Below are positions 1-9,828 of a stretch of 64,000 bases of DNA, one piece after another. Below the pieces are notes generated by a model that did not search any database, was not told the DNA's origin, and worked only from the letters and a program-made list of their open reading frames with translations. The position numbers and the translations under genes were made by a program. This DNA comes from Bradysia coprophila (taxonomy: Eukaryota; Arthropoda; Insecta; Diptera; Sciaridae): the NCBI RefSeq assembly GCF_014529535.1, contig NW_023504022.1, positions 8,929,028 to 8,993,027 on the forward strand, written 5' to 3'. The number at the start of each line of letters is the position of its first letter. The first letter of the stretch is position 1.

Positions 1-266
1 TTTTCTTTGCTGCATTTTTTGTGTGATTTCTTAGCAGCGTTCCACAATTTTCCAAATTTTCCATCAGCAGATGGCAATGTCTCAATGCAAACTATCCTAC
101 AGTTGTTCATGGAAAGTTTTGCTGCTGTCTTGCGTAAGAACGGAAGCAACTGAAGATGGTCAGTCCACTCTGACCAGTGACTGCCGTTAGTTCTCAAGGT
201 CGAAACAACTTTTCTTTCTTCTTTTTTGTCACTTTACGTGATGTGCGGGAAAGGGAAGAGCTATAG
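1..266 (-). repeat. SINE-like dispersed repeat, copy 1
   Basis: Read on the minus strand this matches two plus-strand copies near 29.8 and 30.9 kb. Shared blocks, in order, are an AGCTCTTCCCT block, a TCACGTGAAGTGA-like block, a TGTTTCGACCT block resembling a Pol III box B, a CAGTTG...CCACTG block, and a GCCATCTGCAGATGG-like end. It runs off the window edge. Box A and a 3' tail were not clearly found, so SINE is only the best guess. Confidence 0.55.
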
Positions 267-1071
267 CTCTTTTGTCGATCTGAAGGATAGTTCTTTATGA
301 TTTTATAAATGTGAAAAGGATTCCTGTTTTGGTTTGTGTGCAGATGTCCGGTTCTTGCAATTTGCGCCCCTGCGCTTTTCGTCTCAGGTTAAGCAAAAGG
401 GGTATGCAAGAATACAAGAAGTAATAATTCGTCTAAGGATAAACAATACTGACTCACGACAATTCGATCATTTATGCCATAAGTATACAGGGCAGATACT
501 AATTTATAAATATCAAGCGAAGCGACGTGACATTTAATAAAACGAAATTTTAAAATTTTCGTTGTAGATTGTTGAGCGGAGGGAGTGAGTTCGACGAAAA
601 TGGAAGTAATATTTAAAGAGAAAGTAGCTAAATCGGACAAAATGGTACGATGGGAAAGGGTGTTAAAACCATCAAAACTTTTAGATGTCATCTGAGACTT
701 GGGACTCCCAAAGAACAAAACTCATCGAGCTGATATAATATCGAATCCTAGCCCGGAACAGAGTTTGTAGGACCATAACTAAGATTAAAACGGAAATCAT
801 CATTTATATCGTCTTTTGCAGCGTAATCAAACAGCTGACGAATAATTTCCTTTAACTCATGTTCATTTCATCTTCTATTCAACATTGCTTAACTTACACT
901 ACAGGTGTTAGTCAAAGTAGAGAATATACTAAACTTTGATGCGATGGAAGACAATTCTGAAGTTTTTTTTTCGTTCAGATTGATACTCTTGAGGTGAACG
1001 GACCTGACCAGTGACAATAATCTCGTTACCTTGAAGTTGAACTTATTAGCTTACAAACTTAAAATTGTGTA
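267..1071. other. gene-free stretch upstream of the SDR gene
   Basis: No open frame here resembles a protein. AT-rich sequence with no clear repeat. The promoter of the SDR gene should lie in its last few hundred bases, but no firm TATA box was found. Confidence 0.5.
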
Positions 1072-2106
1072 ATGATGAATTGTTCTATGATTATCTCAAG
1101 AATGTTCGATTCAGTTCTCGCCAACATGTTGAACAATAAACAGTCAAAATTGTTCGCTGTGGTTCTGTTCGTCATTTGTTGTAATTTACAACAAGTTTCT
1201 TCTGAAAAATTGTGTGATCGACGGTATTTGAACGATGCGATCAGGATTGACGGTAAAGTTGTGCTCGTGACTGGTGGAACGGGAGGATTGGGATTAGAAA
1301 CGGCTCGAAATTTAGCTGGAAGAGGTGGGAGAATATACATTGCATCTCGTAATGAACAGAAGGGAAACGAGGCCGTCGAAAGTATTCGACATTCTACTGG
1401 AAATGCAAACGTTCAGTTCATAAGACTTGACTTGGGATCACTGAAATCAGTACGAGATTTTAGTGAAACGTTTCACAAAAAGGAAAACCGACTTGACATT
1501 CTCATTAATAATGCGGCAACTGTAAGCACCTATCAGAGAACAGAAGACGGTTTTGAAATGAATATGGGCGTCAATCACTTAGGACACTTTTTGCTCACCA
1601 ATCTACTTCTGGACCTCTTAAAAGCTTCCGCACCGAGTAGAATTGTCGTTGTCAGTTCATTCCTTCACCGACTTGGAGAAATATATCGAGGCAATTTAAA
1701 TAGCGAAATTATCTATCCCGGCTTTTCGATGGCATACAGTAACAGCAAACTGGCGAACGTTCTTTTCACTCGAGAATTGTCGAAAAGACTTACAAATTCT
1801 GGCGTAACTGTGAACAGTTTGGATCCTGGACTGTCAATGTCTGCACTAACACAGCATTTACCACCTGGTATCCGAATAGTAACAGAAATTATGCAACAAC
1901 TTTACGGCCGCAGTCCCGAACATGCATCCGAAACTCACGTCATGCTCGCAATAGATCCAAGCGTGAATGAAGTGTCTGGAAAATATTTTCAAGAATGTAT
2001 CGAAGAACAGCCGTCAATTCTTGCGACAGATGACTCCATGGCTCTGTGGTTGTGGGAAGCTAGTGCAGAGCTGACGAAATTGGATCAAAATCCCGCAACA
2101 ATCTAG
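1072..2106 (+). CDS. short-chain dehydrogenase/reductase, retinol dehydrogenase-like
   Basis: Single-exon NAD(P)(H)-dependent oxidoreductase of the classical SDR family, closest in pattern to the RDH11-14/WWOX-like group. 344 residues. A hydrophobic stretch at about residues 27-43 suggests a membrane anchor or signal. The cofactor motif TGGTGGLG is at 67-74, NNAA at 146-149, the catalytic serine at 195/196 and YSNSK at 222-226, so the Tyr-Lys pair is intact. The following SLDPG matches the family's PG motif. Length is near the family norm (about 300-340). Four in-frame ATGs lie within the first 19 codons, and the first was taken; a later start would shorten the N-terminus but keep the anchor. 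Substrate cannot be told from sequence. No intron is needed, whereas most other genes here have several. Confidence 0.9.
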   Translation: MMNCSMIISRMFDSVLANMLNNKQSKLFAVVLFVICCNLQQVSSEKLCDRRYLNDAIRIDGKVVLVTGGTGGLGLETARNLAGRGGRIYIASRNEQKGNEAVESIRHSTGNANVQFIRLDLGSLKSVRDFSETFHKKENRLDILINNAATVSTYQRTEDGFEMNMGVNHLGHFLLTNLLLDLLKASAPSRIVVVSSFLHRLGEIYRGNLNSEIIYPGFSMAYSNSKLANVLFTRELSKRLTNSGVTVNSLDPGLSMSALTQHLPPGIRIVTEIMQQLYGRSPEHASETHVMLAIDPSVNEVSGKYFQECIEEQPSILATDDSMALWLWEASAELTKLDQNPATI

Positions 2107-2369
2107 ACATTAATTTGAAAAATGACATGCAGCTTTGGACAGATTTCTTTGCGATAGAATTCGACCATTCGACTTATGTATCATAAGAAAAATATGTTGT
2201 TTGACTTGGATTATAGTCTGATTTGGAGAGAGAGTGAGAGAGACTTTGTCATTAAAAGACAAATTAATGAATCGTAGGAAGGTGTTTTCGGTTTCGATAT
2301 ACAATTTCGATAGGTGTCCACTGACCAATTTCATTGAAACAAGTAGAAAACGTAGCAAACGGTGCGACG

Positions 2370-2675
2370 TTAGCAACATACGATCGCGTATTTTGGGAAC
2401 CAGCATACTACTACCTCAACAATCTCAAAAGTCGAAAAAGCCTCACAAATTCTTCTGAAGGATTCCTTCAAATCTCTGAGTCCTGGGAAGATGGAGAATC
2501 ATGTGCAATATGGTTCTATTTTAAGAATCAACACATTCTCACCTCAATAATCCCAAAGTCTAGAAAGGAACCAAAAAAAGCTCACAAATCCCTTAAATTC
2601 CCAGGATGATGATGGATCATGTGGAGTGGTGGAATTTTGTGAACCAACAGAATGCTATTTCAATAATCCCAAAAG
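2370..2675. repeat. degenerate tandem repeat, unit about 125 bp
   Basis: Two to three imperfect units share the order ACCTCAATAATCCCAAA, then an AAAGCTCACAAATCC-like block, then a CCTGGGAAGATGG-like block. The last unit is cut by the TCAGGT element that follows. It lies in the 3' flank of the SDR gene and has no coding potential. Confidence 0.45.
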
Positions 2676-2681
2676 TACAGA

Positions 2682-3004
2682 TTAAGGCTTGGAATCGGTC
2701 GACCGAGGTCAAAACAGTGACTGACCTGAAACTTCAGGTCAGGTCAGGTTTTCATTTTTGAAGAAACCTGACCTGACATGAACCTGAATTTCTGAAACCT
2801 GTCAGGTCAGGTTTCAGGTTGACTTGAATTTTTCATACAAATTTTCAGGTCAACCTGTGAGGTTTCAGGTCAGACCTGATCACTCTAATCAGGTTTCAGG
2901 TAAAATCAGGTCAGGTCAAAGTTGATTGAATCAGGTTCAGGTCGAAACAGGTTCAGGTATTTTCAGGTCAGGTTCAGGTAAACCTGACCTGTTCCGAGCC
3001 TTAC
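2682..3004. repeat. TCAGGT-rich short-motif element with terminal inverted repeats
   Basis: 323 bp made almost wholly of degenerate TCAGGT/ACCTGA words in both orientations. The ends are inverted: TTAAGGCTTGGAA at the left, and GTAAGGCTCGGAA when the right end is read in reverse complement. The flanks carry TACAGA at 2676-2681 and at 3005-3010, a plausible 6-bp target duplication. Related elements lie at about 38.57-38.93 kb and 48.76-49.09 kb. No coding capacity. Confidence 0.65.
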
Positions 3005-3391
3005 TACAGAGGAGAACCCAAAACACCTAACAGATCTTACCAATTCCTTGAATTTTGGAACCATTTAATAGCCTATCCTAACACCTACCACCTTTTCCAC
3101 CATATCTGCGAACCTAATCGACCGATTTTTCCCATTTTCATCTGGGATTGTCATTACCTTTAAGAGAAAAAAATTCAAACCTGTAAGCATCTAACCACGG
3201 GGGTAATAAACGACCAAGGCCGACCAATATATCGATTAAATATAAAATGAGTTGCGAACAATGTGCACTACTATAACTTGGATTTTATTTCGGTTACCCA
3301 ACGCACGCACGACCCTGGGCTACCCTCTGTCCTTATAAATGCAGTCAAATTTATTTAGTTGTGTCCTTGCACCAATTTTCATAATCGAAAG

Positions 3392-5887
3392 TTATGGTCT
3401 TTCACGCAATACCAATTTGTATGGATGTGGCGACAGACTGAATGTTGATTTCGGTTTGAAGCCAGGCAGTGGATGATCCGGACTCTCAAGAAAATCGAAA
3501 TGCTGCAAAACGCCAGTCAGGAACAAAAAGAACTGCACTTGAGCCAAACTTTCGGCGACGCAAACACGTTTACCGATCGAAAACGGAATCACTCGTTCCT
3601 CTTTTTTCAACGTACCATCGGCGTTCAAGAATCGCTCTGGCCGGAAATTCTCTGGATCACCCCAGTATTTTTCGTCGTGATGGACTTGGTACAGATTTGG
3701 CATAACAATTGTTCCTTTGGGCAGAGTGTAGCCCCTGACTTGCGTTTCGGTTGTCGTTGAATGTAAAACGTCTCCGGGTATAATAGATGATAGACGGAAT
3801 GTTTCGTTTACAACGGCTGACATGTATGGCATACTAAAATTCAGATTCATTTTTAGCGAAATCCTTCGAATCAAAATGTTTCATTCAGTTACTTTGCTCT
3901 GTCAGCTGCATCAGGCAGACGGTCTCTTCCAATTACAGCATCGATTTCTGCATGAATTTTCTTCAAAACATTGCGACAGCTCGAGATGTATAACAGAGCG
4001 AAACTCATGGAACTGCTGATTGAGTCCGTACCCGGTACACAGAAATTTGTGAGACCATCGATAAGATTCAAAACTGAAAATAGAAATGTTTTGTTCGTGA
4101 TGTTTCGTGCTACATCCTGTTTTCATAACAGTTAGCAGTTGTACCTCCTTCTTCATCGTAGAAACTGGATTTTGGATCATCACACTCTTCGATTTGTTGC
4201 AGGTACGCATCGATGTAATCCATTGGCGAAGAACCAGGAACAAATCTCTGACGATGCTCTTCGATTGTAGACTTTAAAACGGAATGCAATGTGCCAACAG
4301 CTTCTTTCATTTTATCAGTTCCAGACGTTTTTCCAGGAATCAATGCGGCGAGCCATGGAAGGAAATACAAAACACCAAGGACATCCTGTCCTGACAATCC
4401 ACTGTAACGGAAAATAAGTAATATTTTCACTATTTCGTTTCGGTTATAAGAGAAGGGCCATTTACTATTTGATCACTGAATGGATTTTCTTTGGCAATGG
4501 ATCGTTTAAGGAAAACTTTTCGTTTGTTAAAATATTCCACAGTGAATTCAATATAGAGATAGGCAGTACTTCAGACAGATCGATTGGCTTTTCGGTGTTT
4601 TCTCTGCAATTGATTTGGGATTTAGAATTAATTTGATTCACGTTGGTGTGGTGAATGATCATTTACCTTAAGAATCCCTGTAACTCTCTGATTTCATCTT
4701 GAATGGAAGCAATCATGGACATTTTACCGAATCCAAAATCTCGTAAGACTTTCATTGAAAATCTGCGTTGGGCCTGCCAATTAGCTCCAGTGTTGAATGT
4801 GATTCCTGTTGGTTATAAATACATTTTTAACTCAAAAGAGCAACAGCAGACCCAGAATTCCATCGATTTAGTTAGTTCATGTTAAATCATCTACCACACT
4901 ACCAGTCATGTTTTATGGAAGGCGAGCGTGTCAAAGTTTAACGGCAAAATCTATTACTTCCTTTGACACCAAAAATTTTCTAATTCATTAGTTTAAACAT
5001 TCATTTTCTTATAATACGATAACACGATAGCCTGAGCTCATCGCTACATCGCGTTCATGTAATACGTATCACAAAATTTCACAATCATAAAATATAAATT
5101 CAATGAACGATCATAAATTCTCTCGAGTAGCACTCTACACGTGTCGCAAATATTTACCTTTCTTATAAAACGACATTCTCAGCAGATAGTTCGGTCGTCC
5201 GGTAAAAACCTCATCTTTCAAGCAAGTTTTAATAAGGTCAAAGTCGTTGAGAACAACGAACCAATAACTTCCCATTTTCAGACTGAATATGTCGCCATAC
5301 TTTTTCCCAATTTTACCAATGTCAGCATAGCCCTCTGGGCCTAGGAATGGAAGATAGCCAACTATTGGATAACCATTCGGACCTATAATTATTCAAGAAA
5401 ATTATTTATTACACAGGAAACACTTTATCAATTAAACACTATTCTTATGTCTTGCACAGACTGCAGTTGTATCATTAGGAGTTTTCAAATATTTTGTTAC
5501 TCGATTCTACTAAATATTTTCAACGGGTTGATAAAAATCTTGTACTTCATTAGTTTTATGATTCATTTTAATTTAAAGAGACAAAATAAGGTGGTAAACA
5601 TTGACAGTGTGCGCTGTCATAGAAAATTTTAGACTTTTAAAAATAAATTTTCAAAATAAGGTGGTATTTTGACTGCGTCGAAACAAAGTTTGGTTGCTAG
5701 AGAGGGTATTGACGAAGAGATTTTTTGCTTCATATTCATAACATACGATAGAGCAGTCGATAAAAGGTTAAGGTAAAGTAAATCATCGAAATGACTTACC
5801 TGGTGGAAAGTTTTTCGGTCTTCTCTCTTTCAAATAGAGAAATAGTGCAATCGCTATCAATACTGCAATTATCACTACTAATGCCAT
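3392..5887 (-). CDS. cytochrome P450, CYP2-clan insect type, seven exons
   Basis: Haem-thiolate monooxygenase, ER membrane. Exons (minus strand): 5887-5800, 5382-5158, 4805-4667, 4603-4466, 4401-4145, 4073-3893, 3833-3392. All junctions are GT-AG and keep frame, giving 489 residues, normal for the family. An N-terminal anchor (MALVVIIAVLIAIALFLYL) is followed by a PPGPNGYPIVG hinge. The C-helix motif is WQAQRRF, followed by LRDFGFGK; the K-helix is ETFR; PERF is present; the haem loop is FSIGKRVCVAE. The I-helix reads VPGTDSISSS, so acid-Ser replaces the usual acid-Thr. The pattern fits the CYP303/304/305-like part of the CYP2 clan; the subfamily was not assigned. Poly(A) signal on the minus strand at 3355-3350. 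GATA sites lie 0.2 kb upstream of the start. Confidence 0.9.
5585..5725 (+). repeat. partial copy of a dispersed element inside P450 intron 1
   Basis: Shares blocks with the element at about 63.15-63.42 kb: GCTGTCATAGAAAATTTTA, AAAATAAGGTGGTATTTTGA and a terminal TTGCTAGAGAGGGTATTG. The left terminal repeat seen at 63.15 kb is absent here. It fills a third of the 417-bp first intron of the P450 gene. Confidence 0.5.
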
Positions 5888-6074
5888 TGTTTAAATCGAA
5901 CTAAAAACCAATTAAACTGACAAAATCACGCCCATCAACGTCGATGCAATTACTTCAATTAAAATTGAAGAGAAAATAATTTCGATTTAATTGCTTTCGT
6001 GGCGCGTTTTTCATGCGGTTATCTATCTGAGTGAAGATTAGTGAAACAAACAAGCACTTAAAGTGAATTGCTCT

Positions 6075-6105
6075 AGATAATGTAAAATATTTTCTCATCT
6101 TATCA
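6075..6105. promoter_or_regulatory. GATA-type sites upstream of the P450 gene
   Basis: AGATAA at 6075-6080 and TTATCA at 6100-6105, about 190-215 bp upstream of the P450 start codon. WGATAR sites are bound by GATA factors that drive midgut and fat-body genes in insects. In AT-rich DNA such hexamers are frequent by chance, so this is suggestive only. Confidence 0.3.
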
Positions 6106-6715
6106 ATATCTAGCGAGGCGCTAGAGACTCTTCTGATGACATAGAATTGTATACAGACGAACAGATTTCATTTTTCTTTAAATAAAATCTTTTAGGGCCT
6201 GTTTCTGTGTTGTTATACTTAGTTTGCTTCAATCAGAATAGCAGATAAGCTGAACGACAGATAATGTGAGTTTTATTAAGAAATTGAAGAATTGTCGATT
6301 ACGCAAAGGTGAAGTATATCTGATACGTTGTAGCTCCACGAAACTGAACCGAAACTTTATTGCCGAAACTGTCGATCGTCATGAAAGGGGATGATGAGTT
6401 TTTGAATTCGTTCGTCTATCCAACATAAATGTGCTGGATGCTCCAGAGAAATGTAAAATATTCTTACACTGACTGCTCAAAAGTGGTTCCTTTTTTAAAA
6501 GGTATCTGAAGTGCAAGGATTTATGCAAAAATGTATCCCATCTTCCTGTTTTTGGAAACTGAATTAAAGAAATGTTTTAAATTAGATTTAAAAACTTACG
6601 CATTTTCAAGGAACGAACAACTTCTACAAATGTAAAACTTTAGAAACTTTTGACTCCTAGACGTTACAACTTACAAGACTGACAACTTTTCACACTTAAA
6701 CAACTCTTAGGACTT

Positions 6716-7112
6716 ACAACTGTTACAACTCCTAACAGTTACAACTCCTAACAGTTACAACTCCTAACCGTTACAACTCCTAACCGTTACAACTCCTAAC
6801 CGTTACAACTCCTAACAGTTACAACTACTAACAGTTACAACTCCTAACAGTTACAACTCCTAACAGTTACAACTCCTAACAGTTACAACTCCTAACAGTT
6901 ACAACTCCTAACAGTTACAACTCCTAACAGTTACAACTCCTAACAGTTACAACTTATAACAGTTACAACTTCTAACAGTTACAACTCCTAATTGTTACAG
7001 CTCCTAACAGTTACAACTACTAACCGTTACAACTTCTTACAGTTACAACTCCTAACAGTTACAACTCCTAACAGTTACAACTACTAACAGTTACAACTCT
7101 TGAGACTTACAA
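6716..7112. repeat. 16-bp minisatellite
   Basis: About 25 head-to-tail copies of a 16-bp unit, CCTAACAGTTACAACT, with scattered variants (CCGTTACAACT, TTATAACAGTT). It lies between the P450 and dipeptidase genes. No spacers and no open frame of interest. Confidence 0.9.
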
Positions 7113-7535
7113 CTTCTAAGAGACAGTGCTGCATACAAAATTTTACACTAAAAAGAGTGGTGATAAAATTTCATACAAAATTGTACTCTATTTGACAGCT
7201 GTCATTAATATCACTTTTGCTTGAAGTGCGTTGGCTTAAGTGATTTTCGGCAGGTCTGATCGTTTCCCTTCTAATTCACACTTGTTCCTTACAGCTACTA
7301 CGGTGTGTCACACTTGGCAATATCTCCCTTCACGTGAAAGTCCGTTTTATACGGCCCATAGTTCACTGCTGAACAAAACAATTAAACTGTACACCTTGAG
7401 CTCAGTTTAATTTTTGCGACACAAAATGCACTGTATTTGTTTTCATTGTTTAAGTATAATAACGCCAATCACATTGACTGGAAAAAAGATTTCTTCCTGC
7501 CAATACTGTGACCAAAAACTTTATTTTCAAATCAT

Positions 7536-8423
7536 TCAAAAAATTGCGGTCTGTAAGCACACGAATAGGCTAGTAACGAGCAGCGCAATATTTTGGACTC
7601 TCAATGAAATGCCCACGTTACTCGGTTCATGCATGTCGAAGTCAAAATACATTAAAGGATGCGGCTCATCTCGTAACCGGAAATGCCACCACTCTTGATC
7701 ATATGCAACGAACCCTGCCGACTCCATAACCGTCTTCAAGTACTCCCTATTCGATTTATGCTCATCGAAAATGTAGGGGTTGTCATAGTGGGATACTTCA
7801 TCGAAAATGTCGAAAGACGATCCCATGTCCAAGGTTCCGTCTTCCAAATAGTACACAGAGTAGTTGCCATTCAATGTTTTCTCAAGTACATGTACACTGG
7901 TGAGTGAATTGTTGATTCTGATCAGAGTGACTGAAATTGATGTTGAATAATGCAAAAGTTTCAAATTTAATTTTGAAAATAAGTTACGGTCAATTGTGCT
8001 GCCTCTACTGTGCCCTGAACGGGAAGCAATGTAGCCCAAGTCAAAGAGATTACTCTTCTCAACATTTGGATAAAATATTCGTTTCACGTCTTCGTCTACG
8101 TCATCATTCTCAGCCCATTCCACAAAATGGTCAACAGCTTTCGTTGGACGATAAGAGTCATATATTACGATACGAAATCCATCTTTCAAAAATTCCAATT
8201 GAGCTTTTGCCAGTGCCTGGCCGGCTTCTGCAGTAACAACAGCTCCTTGTAGTGGTACATTTTCGTAACCTCGAACTACTCCACCCACGAAATTATCTCT
8301 GGTGCCATAACGAAGTGATGTAAGAATGGGATAGGTGAGATTAAGCTCACCAGTGTAAATGAATCCATCTGGCAGTCCGTAGGAATAAGATGATAGCAAA
8401 AGTAAAAGTAACAAAGAAATCAT
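7536..8423 (-). CDS. VanX-like D-Ala-D-Ala dipeptidase (peptidase M15D), secreted or membrane-anchored
   Basis: Zinc dipeptidase of the bacterial VanX/DdpX family, which cleaves D-Ala-D-Ala. Exon 1 is 8423-7988 and exon 2 is 7930-7536, with a 57-bp GT-AG intron; 276 residues once spliced. The signal peptide is MISLLLLLLLSSYSYG. Family residues are present: R92 in YDSYRP, Zn ligands H138 and D145 in SGHSRGSTID, and catalytic E225 with Zn ligand H228 in EWWHF. LDMGSSFD matches the family's DMGTxFD segment. Splicing restores STIDLTL, as in bacterial homologues. The C-terminus ends in a hydrophobic run (NIALLVTSLFVCLQTAIF), suggesting a GPI-anchor signal. The intron, signal peptide and flanking insect genes argue for a transferred gene resident in the nuclear genome. 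A role in digesting bacterial wall fragments is inference. Poly(A) signal (minus) at 7525-7520. Confidence 0.9.
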   Translation of the reverse strand: MISLLLLLLLSSYSYGLPDGFIYTGELNLTYPILTSLRYGTRDNFVGGVVRGYENVPLQGAVVTAEAGQALAKAQLEFLKDGFRIVIYDSYRPTKAVDHFVEWAENDDVDEDVKRIFYPNVEKSNLFDLGYIASRSGHSRGSTIDRNLFSKLNLKLLHYSTSISVTLIRINNSLTSVHVLEKTLNGNYSVYYLEDGTLDMGSSFDIFDEVSHYDNPYIFDEHKSNREYLKTVMESAGFVAYDQEWWHFRLRDEPHPLMYFDFDMHEPSNVGISLRVQNIALLVTSLFVCLQTAIF

Positions 8424-8490
8424 AATTTTTGTAGAATTTGTAGGAGAAAAAAACTAAAAGACCGGCCACACAATCAAGTGACCATAATTG

Positions 8491-8533
8491 CTTATCACCT
8501 TGATATCGTAGAAATATACCTTTGGCGATAAGA
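8491..8533. promoter_or_regulatory. GATA-type sites upstream of the dipeptidase
   Basis: TTATCA at 8492-8497 and GATAAG at 8527-8532, about 70-110 bp upstream of the dipeptidase start. They suit a gut-expressed gene but could be chance matches. Confidence 0.35.
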
Positions 8534-9828
8534 TATACCATTATCGTTTCGATTAGTCTGAATTGATGACCCGTATTTCTCTGCTTTTCTGAAATACGCA
8601 TCTTTATCAAGCAAAAGTCGTACCAAAGTAAAGACTCAAACCATTTTCTCCTCTCTTTTTTCACCTCGTCCCTCTCTTTCATCTCATCTCTGCTACATCT
8701 CCTCTCATTCGTTTCCCTTTGTTTTAGTATTTATTTCGCTCTACAAAATGCAAGGTCCGATTTTAACATGGATGATGAGCTAGATTTGACAACAGTTGAC
8801 GATCTTTTTGGCGACCATTTTGTTGGGTTCTTAAAATTATCTAACAGGAAAATACCACACCTGTCACATGACCAATCACTTGGCTCTCGACAGAAACTAT
8901 CTATGTAATATGGCACCGTAGGTTATGGAACATTAAGTTGATGACAGGGCTAACGAATATTCGTCGCATTAAATTTGCGTGTGCGAGATTGTGAAAAATG
9001 GATTTGAAAAATGTCAGTTTTTTGTTTGTTGTGCCGAATTCCCCGATGCCTATGGCGATCCAAAATTTTGTTAGACCACTTTGTAAACAATATCGGCGCT
9101 TTACGGTCTTCATGTCTCCATTATCTTTCAAAAATCTGTTGAAATTTACTTGAGATGTAGGCAAAATTACCTTCACTGTATCTTTGTATCCGATTTTGAC
9201 AAAGTTTTCTTTGTTCCTGATTGTGTCGACAGTAGCTTTCGGCAGAATTCAGCCGAAAAAATCTTAACGAGCAGTTTTCCGACCCTATCTTTGGACCTAC
9301 TCGTCCGATTTTCCTCGTCTTCGATCTTGGAGCTCCTTTTTTTGAAAAATCTTTGAGGAAAAAAACGTTTGTCAAAATTGGATGCGTTTTACTCAAACTA
9401 TCGGACGGATTTTTGTCTTTGTTTTGCTAATTCGGTAACTCTAGGCATAAACGATTAATTGGTCCATGGAACCATAGGTCAATTCTCAATGTTACAAAGT
9501 TGAACGCAAATCTATAAACCCTATAAATGACGTAATTTTCCAGGGAGATTCATTTCCCATGATTGAAAATAGGTTCCATACAGTTCATCATGTCCATTTT
9601 TTTCGTCAAAATGTTTTCACATGAATTTTGTGTAATTTTTGTTGTCATTTTTGAAAATGCCGCCAACTAGAAACTCCTCTCTGACAACTTTGACATTACT
9701 TTGACATCAACCATGAAAGACACGAAAGACATCAAATGAAAATGATAACAAAACTGATTGGGGTTTGTTTGTGAAATATTCGTGTTTGGGAAAAAGTAAA
9801 TCGTTTAATCTAGAAGATTACGGTTATA
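8534..9828. other. gene-free stretch
   Basis: Several short open frames are present on both strands, but none shows a recognisable domain, signal peptide or plausible splice partners. No clear repeat. The last 100 bp should hold the promoter of the zinc-finger gene. Confidence 0.5.

Noticed and set aside
2682-3004. Telomere-type repeat (AGGTC/TTAGG-like)
   Set aside because: The words are TCAGGT in both orientations with inverted ends and a target duplication, unlike a telomeric tandem array.
6716-7112. CRISPR-like array
   Set aside because: Units are contiguous 16-bp repeats without unique spacers; the same reasoning applies to the 22-bp array at 22.0-22.9 kb.
7536-8423. Dipeptidase as bacterial contamination
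   Set aside because: It has a spliceosomal intron, a eukaryotic signal peptide and tail, host-like base composition and insect genes on both sides.
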